A stretch of DNA of 18,914 nt. It comes from CAZADA01 sp964524065. GTDB lineage: Bacteria > Pseudomonadota > Alphaproteobacteria > Caulobacterales > Maricaulaceae. Positions 1-7,068 of the stretch are shown here, piece after piece. The notes beneath the pieces are model-generated. The model made no database searches, had not been told where the DNA came from, and saw only the letters and a list, made by a program, of their open reading frames with translations. The stretch is from the NCBI GenBank assembly GCA_964524065.1, contig CAZGCB010000049.1, forward strand, positions 1-18,914. The letters run 5' to 3'. Both the position numbers and the translations under genes were made by a program. Every line of letters starts with the position of its first letter. Position 1 is the first letter of the stretch.

Positions 1-698
1 GCGTGTTCGACAGCGTGGCGAACCGCTACGACCTCATGAACGACCTGATGTCCGGCGGCGTTCACCGCATCTGGAAAGATCTCGTCATGGTGCGGGCCAA
101 CCCCCAGCCTGGCGAGCGATTGGTGGACGTGGCGGGCGGCACGGGCGATCTGGCGCGGTTGTGGGTGCGTCGCGGTGCGCGCGTGGCGCAGCGCCGTGGC
201 GGAACGCCGCCACAGGCCTTGGTGCTCGACATCAATGAAGAGATGGTGCGCGCCGGCGCCCGTAAATCGCCCGCCGCGCCTGAGGACGTGCATATCGCCC
301 GCGCGGTCGGAAACGCCGAACGTTTGCCGTTGCCCGACGCTTGCGCGGACTGCGTGACCATCGCCTTCGGCATCCGCAATGTCACCGATCGCGCCGCGGC
401 GCTCAGCGACATGCGCCGCGTGCTCAAGCCCGGCGGCCGTTTTTTGTGCTTGGAATTCTCCCGGCCCACCACCGCCGCATTGGAGGCGCCCTATCGCGCC
501 TGGTCGGACCAGGTGATCCCCCGCTTGGGCGAAGCCTTCGCCGGCGATGCGGAGAGCTATCGGTATCTGGTGGAGTCCATCCGGCGCTTTCCGCACCAAG
601 CCGCCTTCGCTCAAGACGTGGAGGCCGCTGGCTTTCGCCGCGTGACCGTCACCAATTTCACCGGCGGCGTCGCCGCGCTGCATATGGGCTGGCGCTGA
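1..698 (+). CDS. ubiE: Demethylmenaquinone/ubiquinone methyltransferase UbiE, 5' end outside the window
   Basis: Class I SAM-dependent C-methyltransferase of ubiquinone biosynthesis, acting on the 2-polyprenyl-methoxybenzoquinol intermediate at the inner membrane. The readable frame begins at base 3 with a GTG that encodes the internal Val of the family's conserved VFDSVANRYDLMND block. The true start therefore lies upstream and the CDS is 5'-partial. Visible motifs, counted from that Val: SAM motif I VDVAGGTGDLA at 41-51, the acidic LVLDIN strand, and the UbiE signature FGIRNVTD followed by VLKPGGRFLCLEF. The C-terminal half is complete, ending in the typical TNFTGGVAALHMGWR tail with TGA at 696-698. 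ubiB follows on the same strand after one intervening gene, as expected for a quinone locus. Family assignment is firm; whether it also acts on menaquinone cannot be read from the sequence. Confidence 0.95.
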   Translation, partial: VFDSVANRYDLMNDLMSGGVHRIWKDLVMVRANPQPGERLVDVAGGTGDLARLWVRRGARVAQRRGGTPPQALVLDINEEMVRAGARKSPAAPEDVHIARAVGNAERLPLPDACADCVTIAFGIRNVTDRAAALSDMRRVLKPGGRFLCLEFSRPTTAALEAPYRAWSDQVIPRLGEAFAGDAESYRYLVESIRRFPHQAAFAQDVEAAGFRRVTVTNFTGGVAALHMGWR

Positions 699-819
699 TA
701 CGGGTCACGGCGACGGCGCCAGACGCCGCGCTTTGTGTCTTGTTTCCGCCCCACGGCTTTGGTTTGGTCTGCGCGCGCGGGGCATGGTTAAAGCCCCTCG
801 ATCTCGACGCAGGGCCACG

Positions 820-1533
820 ATGCGATATGTGATGGCGACATCCCCGACAGGCTGCGGCGTGGTTCAACACGCTTGCCGTCAAGCCGCGGCCGGCCTCGTC
901 TTGGCCCTGCTGGCGGCGGGGCACGCCCTCGCGGCGCCGCCCGCCACGGCGCCGGCGTCGCCCGCCCAAGCGCCCATGTTCACCGTGGCCGACAACCCGC
1001 CCAGCTGGGCCAGCGGGGAGATCAACACCGCCCTCAGCCGCGGCCTGGAGGCCTGGCACGCCGACGACCTCCCAGGCGCTGGGCGATGGTTCTCCCTCGC
1101 CCAACGCCTGAGCGAGATGGCCGGCGATGTTCCGCTCACCGCCTACACCCTGCAAATGCGCGGTCAGCTGGCGGCCGCGCAGGAGGATTGGTATTGGGCG
1201 GCCAAGCATTGGGGCGCCGCACTGAACCGCTATGAGATGCTGCGCGACATGCGCCTGCAAGGGCTCGCCCATCGCAATCTCGCCGGCATCGCCCTGGCGC
1301 GCGACAACCCAGCCGCGGCGGTGGATGAGTATCGCCGGGCCGCCCTGTGCTACAAAGAACATGGCGATCCTTGGGACCGCGCCGCGGTGCTGCGCGATTG
1401 GGCGCGTCTCGCTGAAGCCCAGAACGATGCGGAAGAGGCGGCTCGCTTGCGTCGCCTGGCGCGCCACGCCGAGGCGCAATGGTCCGAAAACGTGCGCCAT
1501 GATCGTTTGGTGGCGGCGTTGAACCAACGCTAA
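820..1533 (+). CDS. Exported TPR-like repeat protein of unknown function
   Basis: A 237-residue protein with no family I can name. I chose ATG 820 because AGGG lies about 5 bases upstream and because it gives a normal signal peptide: a short polar N-region, a hydrophobic core around residues 22-37 (AAAGLVLALLAAGHALA) and likely cleavage near ALA-AP at 38-40. In-frame TTG 733 and ATG 784 give unlikely Arg-rich leaders; ATG 832 is an alternative. After a Pro/Ala-rich linker, residues of about 70-225 form successive Ala-rich helix pairs with TPR-like spacing (for example SRGLEAWHADDLPGAGRWFS and HRNLAGIALARDNPAAAVDEY). A periplasmic protein-protein scaffold is the natural inference. It sits between ubiE and ubiB, which are often adjacent, so a link to quinone synthesis is possible but unproven. 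Confidence 0.72.
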   Translation: MRYVMATSPTGCGVVQHACRQAAAGLVLALLAAGHALAAPPATAPASPAQAPMFTVADNPPSWASGEINTALSRGLEAWHADDLPGAGRWFSLAQRLSEMAGDVPLTAYTLQMRGQLAAAQEDWYWAAKHWGAALNRYEMLRDMRLQGLAHRNLAGIALARDNPAAAVDEYRRAALCYKEHGDPWDRAAVLRDWARLAEAQNDAEEAARLRRLARHAEAQWSENVRHDRLVAALNQR

Positions 1534-1710
1534 GACACCCCGGCCGCAGCGCACGCCGCAGCGACAGCCCCTCGCCAAAGCGCCCCCGCCGCCGTATGTC
1601 TTGACCGAATCATCCGCCTTTCAGGCTTCGTCCCCGCGCGGCGGCGTCCACGCCGTCCCCTGATTTGACCGCCGCAGGCGTCGACACGCCGGCCACCACC
1701 GGATCGAACT

Positions 1711-3300
1711 ATGTTCGCCACCCTCGCCAAGCTTGCTCGCCTGACGCGCGCCGCCTGGGTGCTGGCGCGCCATGACGCGCTCTTGCCGCGCGAGTATCAG
1801 GACGCCCTCCCGCCAGAGGGCAAATGGGTGGGGCGGCTTGGACGTCTGTTCGCCCATCCGGGACGCGCGAAAAATCCGGGCGCCCGCTTCGCCCGCGCGC
1901 TGGAGCAGCTGGGCCCGGCCTATGTGAAGCTCGGCCAATTTCTCGCCACCCGCGGCGACATTTTCGGCCAGGAGTTTGTCGAGGGTCTCGCCGGACTGAA
2001 GGACCGCATGGCGCCCTTCAGCGAAAAGAAAGCCCGCGCCGCCTTGCGCGCCGAGTTTGGAGACGAGGCCGACACCCTGTTTCCTGAGCTGGGGCCGGCC
2101 ATCGCCGCCGCCTCCGTCGCCCAGGTGCACAAAGTCACCACCGCTGAGGGTCACACGTTGGCGGTGAAGATCCTCCGTCCCGGCATTGAGCAAAAAATCG
2201 AGAAGGACGTCGCGGCCTTCGAACTCGGCGCGAAATTGGCGCATGCGCTGTTCCCCGACGCCCGCCGCCTACGGCCCAAGGAAGCGGTGGCGACACTCGC
2301 CCGCTCCCTGCGGCTGGAGATGGATTTGCGACTGGAAGCCGCCGGCGCCTCTGAAATGGGGGAAATCGCCGCGGAGGTAGAGAACTTCCGGGTCCCGCAA
2401 GTGGATTGGGGCCGCTCCGGCCGGCGGGTGATGGCCACCCAATGGCTGGATATGATCCCGCTCTCCGATGACGCCGCCATGAGCGCCCTGCCGCCGGACA
2501 CCCGCAAAACCCTCGGCGTGACCGCCATTCGCGCCTTTCTTGTGGGCGCGCTGGATTATGGCGTTTTCCACGCCGACATGCATGAGGGCAATCTGTTCGC
2601 CACCGCCGATGGCCAGTTGGCGGCGGTGGATTTCGGCATTGTCGGGCGCATCGGCCATACCGAGCGGCGTTATCTCGCCGACATTCTGCATGGCTTCATC
2701 ACCCGCAATTATAGCCGCATCGCGCAAACCCATTTCGACGCCGGCTATGTGCCTGACACCCATAGCGTCGCGGATTTCGCAAGCGCCCTGCGCAGCATTG
2801 GCGAGCCCATTTGGGGCAAGCGCGCCGATGAGGTGTCGATGGGGCGTTTGCTGTTGCAGCTGTTTGAAGTGACGGATCTGTTCGACATGGCGCTGCGGCC
2901 GGAGCTGGTGTTGCTGCAAAAAACCATGGTGCAGGCCGAAGGCGTGGCCCGCCGGCTGGATCCGCAGCTGAATATCTGGACCGCGTCGGAGCCCGTGGTG
3001 GCCCGCTGGATGGCGCGCGAAATCGGCCCGGAGGGCGCCGTGCGCGACATCGCCAGCGATGTGCAGCGCCTGCGCCGCGCCGCGCGCCGCCTGCCCGTTG
3101 CGCTGGAAAAGCTGGAGGCCGCCGCGGACAGAGCGGTGGAGCAGGGCGTCAGGCTTGATGATGACAGCCTCGCGCGCCTCGCCCAAGCGCAAGCCCGGAC
3201 CACGCGCTGGCGCACCGTCGCGCTGTGGCTTTTGGCGATGGGAACACTGGGCTTTGCGGCCCTGGCCTCAGCTCTTGTGTTTGGTGGTCCAACCGACTAG
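1711..3300 (+). CDS. ubiB: UbiB/ADCK (ABC1) family atypical kinase-like protein for ubiquinone synthesis
   Basis: Atypical protein-kinase-like ATPase needed for ubiquinone production, anchored in the inner membrane; its precise reaction is still debated. The 529-residue length fits the family. Diagnostic elements are all present: the KxGQ-type motif KLGQ at 73-76 with the following FLATRGD, the Ala-rich nucleotide loop AAASVAQVH at 132-140 that replaces the kinase Gly-loop, the ATP-site Lys in LAVKILRP (K153), the catalytic-loop HADMHEGN at 287-294 (D289, N294), and DFG at 307-309. The C-terminus carries one hydrophobic segment (about 503-525) for membrane attachment. ATG 1711 begins the conserved N-terminal helix. 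The gene is co-directional with ubiE upstream, separated by the TPR-like gene and a 177-bp gap in which I see no convincing promoter or terminator. Confidence 0.95.
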   Translation: MFATLAKLARLTRAAWVLARHDALLPREYQDALPPEGKWVGRLGRLFAHPGRAKNPGARFARALEQLGPAYVKLGQFLATRGDIFGQEFVEGLAGLKDRMAPFSEKKARAALRAEFGDEADTLFPELGPAIAAASVAQVHKVTTAEGHTLAVKILRPGIEQKIEKDVAAFELGAKLAHALFPDARRLRPKEAVATLARSLRLEMDLRLEAAGASEMGEIAAEVENFRVPQVDWGRSGRRVMATQWLDMIPLSDDAAMSALPPDTRKTLGVTAIRAFLVGALDYGVFHADMHEGNLFATADGQLAAVDFGIVGRIGHTERRYLADILHGFITRNYSRIAQTHFDAGYVPDTHSVADFASALRSIGEPIWGKRADEVSMGRLLLQLFEVTDLFDMALRPELVLLQKTMVQAEGVARRLDPQLNIWTASEPVVARWMAREIGPEGAVRDIASDVQRLRRAARRLPVALEKLEAAADRAVEQGVRLDDDSLARLAQAQARTTRWRTVALWLLAMGTLGFAALASALVFGGPTD

Positions 3301-3427
3301 GGCCGAGGCCCGCACCGCGCCATCACGCCGCCCCACCAAAGTCGCGAAGGGCGATCTGCATCCGCCTGCTGGCCGCCGCTGCCTCCCCACGATAAGCCTA
3401 AGCCCTCACTTCACGGGGAGAGCTCCC

Positions 3428-4135
3428 ATGCGCAACACCGCGATCACCGCCTGGACGGCGGCCATCACTGCGGCGTTCGGTTTGACCGCCGCCGCCACCG
3501 CCGATGCGACCCTGACTTATAAGGCTGACGGCGAAACCATCCTGATCGAGTCCCGCGGCGACGATGTACGGATGTCCGCCGCCGGTGAAGCCGACGGCTA
3601 CTTTCTGATTGTAGACGGCCGTCCCTATGTGGTGGCGGATATGGGCGGCGGCGTCATGGCCATTGATTTCGCCGCCATCGCTCAGGACCCGACCTTGAGC
3701 GCGCTCAGCGGCATGTTCGGCATGGCCGGCGCCGGCCAAGCCGACACGCAAGACGCCGAGGTCCGCTTCAGCCGGACCGGCCGCCGCGAGACCGTGGCCG
3801 GCGTGGCCGGCGATGTCGTCATAGTCACCGATGCCACCGGAAGCAGCGAGGCCGTCCTGACAACGGACGCGGACATCACCACCGCGTTCCGCGCGCTGGC
3901 GAGCGGCCTGTCCACCGTTGTCGAAAGCGCCCAAAGCAATCCGGCGCTGAGCAGCATGAGCAATCTGGGCGGCCTGGAACAGTTGCGGGCCTTCGAAGAA
4001 GGCGTCTTGCGCGTCGACGACGAGTTTGTGTTGCAAAGCATCGAGCGCACCACGCCGAGCGCCGAGCGCTTTGTCCTGCCGGATCAAGTCATCCGCAGTT
4101 TCGGCGAGATCATGGCCCGCGGCTTCGGCGGCTGA
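3428..4135 (+). CDS. Exported protein of unknown function, beta-rich N-terminal half
   Basis: A 235-residue protein I do not recognise. ATG 3428 is preceded by GGGGAG about 7 bases upstream and starts a clear signal peptide (hydrophobic core around residues 8-24, cleavage likely near TAAATA-DA). The mature N-terminal part reads as alternating beta strands (LTYKADGETILIESRGDDVRM, YFLIVDGRPYVVADM), loosely like LolA or DUF4412-type periplasmic folds. That similarity is only an impression. The rest is Ala/Gly/Ser-rich with predicted helices and no catalytic motif. Two acidic strands (QADTQDAEVRFS and VAGDVVIVTDATG) suggest a second beta sheet. The gene is co-directional with ubiB (127-bp gap) and precedes the toxin-antitoxin pair. 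In related genomes coaBC is often found after ubiB; nothing in this protein resembles it. Confidence 0.75.
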   Translation: MRNTAITAWTAAITAAFGLTAAATADATLTYKADGETILIESRGDDVRMSAAGEADGYFLIVDGRPYVVADMGGGVMAIDFAAIAQDPTLSALSGMFGMAGAGQADTQDAEVRFSRTGRRETVAGVAGDVVIVTDATGSSEAVLTTDADITTAFRALASGLSTVVESAQSNPALSSMSNLGGLEQLRAFEEGVLRVDDEFVLQSIERTTPSAERFVLPDQVIRSFGEIMARGFGG

Positions 4136-4203
4136 CGCCCGCCTAAGACGGCGCCGGGGCGGAGGCTGCACGCAACCAAAGATTGCGCGCCAACAATCTG
4201 TGC

Positions 4204-4233
4204 TTGCCTCCGCCGGACTCCAGTGCTTACAAC
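4204..4233 (+). promoter_or_regulatory. Possible sigma70-type promoter for the antitoxin-toxin pair
   Basis: TTGCCT (4204-4209) and TACAAC (4228-4233) are separated by 18 bases. Each matches four of six consensus positions. Transcription from here would start around 4240, inside the inverted repeat at 4233-4256, which fits an autoregulated operon. Read by eye only, so weak. Confidence 0.28.
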
Positions 4234-4256
4234 CCAAGCCTCTTCGGTGGCTTGGG
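4233..4256. repeat. Perfect 8-bp inverted repeat with UUCG-type loop upstream of the antitoxin gene
   Basis: CCCAAGCC (4233-4240) and GGCTTGGG (4249-4256) are exact reverse complements around the loop TCTTCGGT, which itself contains C-TTCG-G, a very stable RNA tetraloop context. The repeat ends 7 bases before ATG 4264. As DNA it could be the operator at which the AbrB-type antitoxin represses its own operon. As RNA it would hide the only plausible ribosome-binding bases (TTGGGA). No T-tract follows, so it is a poor intrinsic terminator. Confidence 0.55.
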
Positions 4257-4263
4257 ATGCGCC

Positions 4264-4518
4264 ATGACGGATGTCATTACGGAAACGAAAAAACTGCGGC
4301 GCACGGGCAATTCGTCCGGCGTCACTTTATCGAAAAAAGTGCTCGCGGCCGCCGGCATCAGCGCAGGAACGCCCGTCGTGGTGACAGCGGTGGAGGGGCG
4401 CATCGTCATCACGCCCGCCGGCGGACCGGCGCAGCTGACACGCGCCGCCGGCAAGGCCATGCTGGAACAATACCGTTACGCCTTCGAACGGCTCGGCCAT
4501 GAAGGGCGCATGCCATGA
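4264..4518 (+). CDS. AbrB/MazE/SpoVT-type antitoxin of a Doc toxin
   Basis: An 84-residue antitoxin. Residues of about 8-50 form a swapped-hairpin AbrB/MazE DNA-binding fold: KKLRRTGNSSGVTLSKKVL is the classic GNSxGVxLPKxVL signature, followed by AAGISAGTPVVVTAVEGRIVITPA. The remaining 30 residues (AAGKAMLEQYRYAFERLGHEG) look like an amphipathic tail that would bind and neutralise the toxin. ATG 4264 is chosen because it starts just before the conserved fold; the longer in-frame start at 4183 would translate the inverted repeat and lacks a ribosome site. The stop overlaps the toxin start in ATGA (4515-4518), so translation is coupled. A short inverted repeat ATGAC-N4-GTCAT covers the start codon (4264-4277). 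AbrB-type antitoxins usually repress their own operon. Confidence 0.88.
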   Translation: MTDVITETKKLRRTGNSSGVTLSKKVLAAAGISAGTPVVVTAVEGRIVITPAGGPAQLTRAAGKAMLEQYRYAFERLGHEGRMP

Positions 4519-4949
4519 GCGTGAGCGACATGCCCAGCGCCTTGGTGTTGCCGGACTATGGCGCGCTGATCGAAACGACCCGCATTATGCTGCGCGAAAG
4601 CAGCAACACCGAGATGCAGTTTCGCGATGAAGGGCTGTATGAAAGCGCCTATGCGCGACCGCAAAACCTCATCGCCTATTCCGACGGCGAAGCGAGCGTG
4701 TTCGCCGTGGCGGCCTCGCTGACCTACGGCATCGCCACAAACCACCCGCTGATCGACGGCAATAAGCGTTCCGCCGCCATCGCGCTGGGCGTGACGATGC
4801 TGCTCAATGGCTGGCGGTTGGATGTCTCACAGCGGGATTTCGAAGAGACCATCCTCGCCGTGGCGGCCGGTCATGCAAAGGAAAACGACATCGAAAGCTG
4901 GTCGGAAAAGAATGCCGTGCCCGACAAACGGTTTATCGGGAACAGTTGA
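4515..4949 (+). CDS. doc: Doc (death-on-curing) family toxin with Fic fold
   Basis: A 144-residue Fic/Doc toxin. The active-site motif is HPLIDGNKR at 77-85 (H77, D81, N83, K84, R85). The NKR ending, instead of the GNGR of AMP-transferring Fic proteins, marks the Doc branch, whose phage P1 member phosphorylates EF-Tu and stops translation. The upstream DEGLYESAYARPQN (38-51) is a second family hallmark. Leu79 replaces the usual Phe of HxFx(D/N). The active site otherwise appears intact. The gene overlaps the antitoxin stop by 4 bp, the usual antitoxin-first order. No inhibitory (S/T)xxxE(G/N) helix is visible inside the toxin, so control should come from the AbrB-type partner. Most likely function: a growth-arresting, plasmid- or island-type addiction module now in the chromosome. 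Confidence 0.92.
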   Translation: MSVSDMPSALVLPDYGALIETTRIMLRESSNTEMQFRDEGLYESAYARPQNLIAYSDGEASVFAVAASLTYGIATNHPLIDGNKRSAAIALGVTMLLNGWRLDVSQRDFEETILAVAAGHAKENDIESWSEKNAVPDKRFIGNS

Positions 4950-5075
4950 CCGTGAACCCCGGCCGCGGCGAATGACGCCAACAGCCATGACGCTGCCCCA
5001 AGCGCACCACACCCATGGCGCAGCCTTTGTGCATAACCTCGACGCGACGGGCCGACGCAGGCTAGGTTTTGAATC

Positions 5076-5606
5076 ATGAAACCTGCTCTGAATACGCCCC
5101 ACGCCTTGTTCGATCCGCGCGCCACGGATGAAACGCCTGACGCCGCCGCGCCGGCCGCACCGCAAATCGCGGTGAAGGTGTTGGATCATTTCATCGGTTT
5201 GGATTTACCCCGTTACGAGACGGCTGGCTCCGCCGGCATGGATCTGCGCGCCGCGCTGAGCGACGCCGAACCGATGACGCTGGAAACCGGCGCCCGCGCG
5301 CTGATCCCCACGGGGCTCGCCATCGCGTTGCCGGACGGGTTTGAAGCGCAGATCCGCCCACGCTCCGGCCTCGCCCTCAAGCATGGGATCACCTGTCTCA
5401 ACGCCCCGGGCACGATTGATGCGGACTATCGCGGCGAGGTGCAGGTGTTGCTGATCAACCATGGCGAAACGCCCTTTGTGATCCGTCGCGGCGAGCGCGT
5501 GGCGCAAATGGTCATCGCCCCCGTTGTGCAAGCGCAATGGTCGCTGGCCACCATCCTGCCCGGCACCGCCCGCGGCGCAGGCGGCTTTGGCAGCACGGGG
5601 CGCTAA
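5076..5606 (+). CDS. dut: dUTP diphosphatase (dUTPase)
   Basis: Homotrimeric dUTPase that hydrolyses dUTP to dUMP and pyrophosphate, keeping uracil out of DNA and feeding dTMP synthesis. All five motifs are present in order: I AGSAGMDLRA (50-59), II RPRSGLA (94-100), III GTIDADYRGEV (112-122) with the catalytic Asp (D116) and the uracil-contacting Tyr (Y118), IV RGERVAQMVIAPV (138-150), and V ARGAGGFGSTG (165-175). At 176 residues it is about 25 longer than most bacterial enzymes because of a Pro/Ala-rich N-terminal extension (1-30). An internal start is conceivable, but I see no good Met until the conserved core, and the ATG at 5076 is kept. A GAATC site lies at 5071-5075, touching the start codon. 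Co-directional with the toxin operon after 126 bp that hold no recognisable element. Confidence 0.96.
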   Translation: MKPALNTPHALFDPRATDETPDAAAPAAPQIAVKVLDHFIGLDLPRYETAGSAGMDLRAALSDAEPMTLETGARALIPTGLAIALPDGFEAQIRPRSGLALKHGITCLNAPGTIDADYRGEVQVLLINHGETPFVIRRGERVAQMVIAPVVQAQWSLATILPGTARGAGGFGSTGR

Positions 5607-5702
5607 CCAGCACCCACCAGACGCGGCCGTTGCCGGCCCGCGCGACAGAAGACGCAGATTCCGGCTTTGACGGCCGCGCTCGGCTGGCGCATCACAGCGC
5701 CC

Positions 5703-6455
5703 ATGACATCCATGCTCCCCATCGCGGAAATCATCGCCATCGTCTCCTCCCTGGTGGCGCTGGTGTCCTTCGGCTTCAACGTGCTGGTGGTGCGCCGCCA
5801 GCAGCGCCTGGCTTATGAGGATCTGAAGCTCAAGCTCGACAGCGATATTCTCGGCTGGGGACGCGAGGCCGTGGCCGCTCTTGCGGACGCGGAACGTTTT
5901 GTTGCGGAGGCGGAACTGAAGCAGGACGCCACCGCCTATGAACGCGAGCGGCTACACGTCATGCATGATTTGTCCGCCCTGGCGGACCAGGGGCGCTTCT
6001 ATTTCCCGAACATCATGAAGGGCGATTATCATGGACGCGAGAAGGAGTTCGCCTTTCGCGGCCACCGTCCGCCCATCATCCACGCTCTGGTGTTCGCCTA
6101 TTATGCGGTGAAGCGCCTGCCGACGGGCGAGGCCGCTCCCATCGACAAGATTTGCGCCCTACTGATGCGCTGCCGCCGGCTGGTGGTGTCGGAGGTGCAA
6201 GCCGCCATCGATCCGCGCCGGCGCAGCGCTGCATTGACCGAGCTAGCCAAGAGCGCCACCGGCGGGGCCGCCGCCGGCGGCCAGACGGAAGTCGCCGGCC
6301 TGGCCGCGGATGTGGAGACGCTGTTTCCCGGCGTACTGGAAGAGCATAATGATCGTATTGATCGCCACTCCGCCGTGCGCCTGGCGGAGGCGGAATTGGC
6401 GCGCCGCGCCGGTGGGGCGACAATCGCTGCGAAGGATGGGGCTCCACAGGGCTGA
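5703..6455 (+). CDS. Unknown protein with one N-terminal membrane anchor and a helical cytoplasmic domain
   Basis: A 250-residue protein I cannot name. ATG 5703 (or ATG 5712) begins a single membrane segment at about residues 5-30 (IAEIIAIVSSLVALVSFGFNVLVV), ending in VVRRQQR. The basic residues after the segment place the rest in the cytoplasm. The body is largely alpha-helical, with a long charged helix (about 38-75), an aromatic/basic patch (RGHRPPIIHALVFAYYAVKR, about 118-137) and an acidic-basic helical tail. No catalytic motif is apparent. The TTG at 5667 would add 12 residues without a better ribosome site. It is 97 bp after dut and only 3 bp before the next membrane-protein gene, so the two are probably one operon. 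Confidence 0.72.
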   Translation: MTSMLPIAEIIAIVSSLVALVSFGFNVLVVRRQQRLAYEDLKLKLDSDILGWGREAVAALADAERFVAEAELKQDATAYERERLHVMHDLSALADQGRFYFPNIMKGDYHGREKEFAFRGHRPPIIHALVFAYYAVKRLPTGEAAPIDKICALLMRCRRLVVSEVQAAIDPRRRSAALTELAKSATGGAAAGGQTEVAGLAADVETLFPGVLEEHNDRIDRHSAVRLAEAELARRAGGATIAAKDGAPQG

Positions 6456-6458
6456 GCC

Positions 6459-7058
6459 ATGACGAACGACGCAGACGCTCCACACACCGCATCCAGCCCC
6501 AAAGGCCCCGCAAGCACCACGCCATCAGGGCCGCCTGAACCATCCCAGCACGCCCCGCTGTCGCCGGCGCCCCCATCCGCCAACACGACACACAGACGCT
6601 TTGTGCGGCCGGTCATCGCTTATCTGGCGGCCATCGCGGCCGCGGCGCCAGCCCTGGCGTTGACCATCCTGCTGGTCGACGAAAGCGATCAGCTGATCAG
6701 CAATCCGCTGGGTTTTAGTCGCATGCTCCTGGCGTTCAGCGTCATCAGCGCCGTCTTCATGGCCATACTGACGCCCCTCCCAGCGATCGCTTTGTGGTGG
6801 CTGGCGCATCTGCGCCGCGCGCCGCGCCCGGCGGCGGACATCATGATCGGCGCGCTGCTCGGCGTGATCAGCCCCATCGCGGCGGGACCGATTATGTTTG
6901 GCCGCCCGCCGCGCCTTCGCGACGATGAGTGGGCCGCGTTCCTTATCTTCGCCCTGGCCGGCGCCCTTGGCGGCCTCACATACGCTCTCTTGATCGGACC
7001 GCGGACACCCCGCCCCCCCGCCGAGCGGCGCATCGACGCGGACGCGGCGGACGCCTAA
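6459..7058 (+). CDS. Unknown four-helix membrane protein with Pro-rich N-terminus
   Basis: A 199-residue protein of unknown function. Residues 1-45 are Pro/Ser/Thr-rich and probably disordered. Four hydrophobic segments follow at about 51-73, 88-115, 127-147 and 158-180, with basic loops (HLRRAPRP after the second, PRTPRPPAERR after the fourth). Those basic loops put both termini in the cytoplasm. There is no transporter or enzyme signature I recognise. It starts 3 bp after the stop of the preceding anchored protein and ends 10 bp before moeB, so the three genes look co-transcribed. A functional link to molybdopterin or thiolation chemistry is not supported by the sequence itself. Confidence 0.72.
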   Translation: MTNDADAPHTASSPKGPASTTPSGPPEPSQHAPLSPAPPSANTTHRRFVRPVIAYLAAIAAAAPALALTILLVDESDQLISNPLGFSRMLLAFSVISAVFMAILTPLPAIALWWLAHLRRAPRPAADIMIGALLGVISPIAAGPIMFGRPPRLRDDEWAAFLIFALAGALGGLTYALLIGPRTPRPPAERRIDADAADA

Positions 7059-7068
7059 ACTGGCGCGC

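Noticed and set aside
3300..3311. GGGCC-GA-GGCCC after ubiB as a terminator
   Set aside because: A two-base loop is too tight to form a stable hairpin and no T-run follows.
3398..4237. A 279-codon minus-strand frame across the exported protein after ubiB
   Set aside because: The + strand frame has a signal peptide, a ribosome site and normal codon pattern. The minus frame is a shadow with an Ala/Gly/His-rich translation.
4183..4263. Longer antitoxin reading frame beginning at 4183
   Set aside because: The extra 27 residues show no family similarity, have no ribosome site, and would translate through the inverted repeat and candidate promoter.
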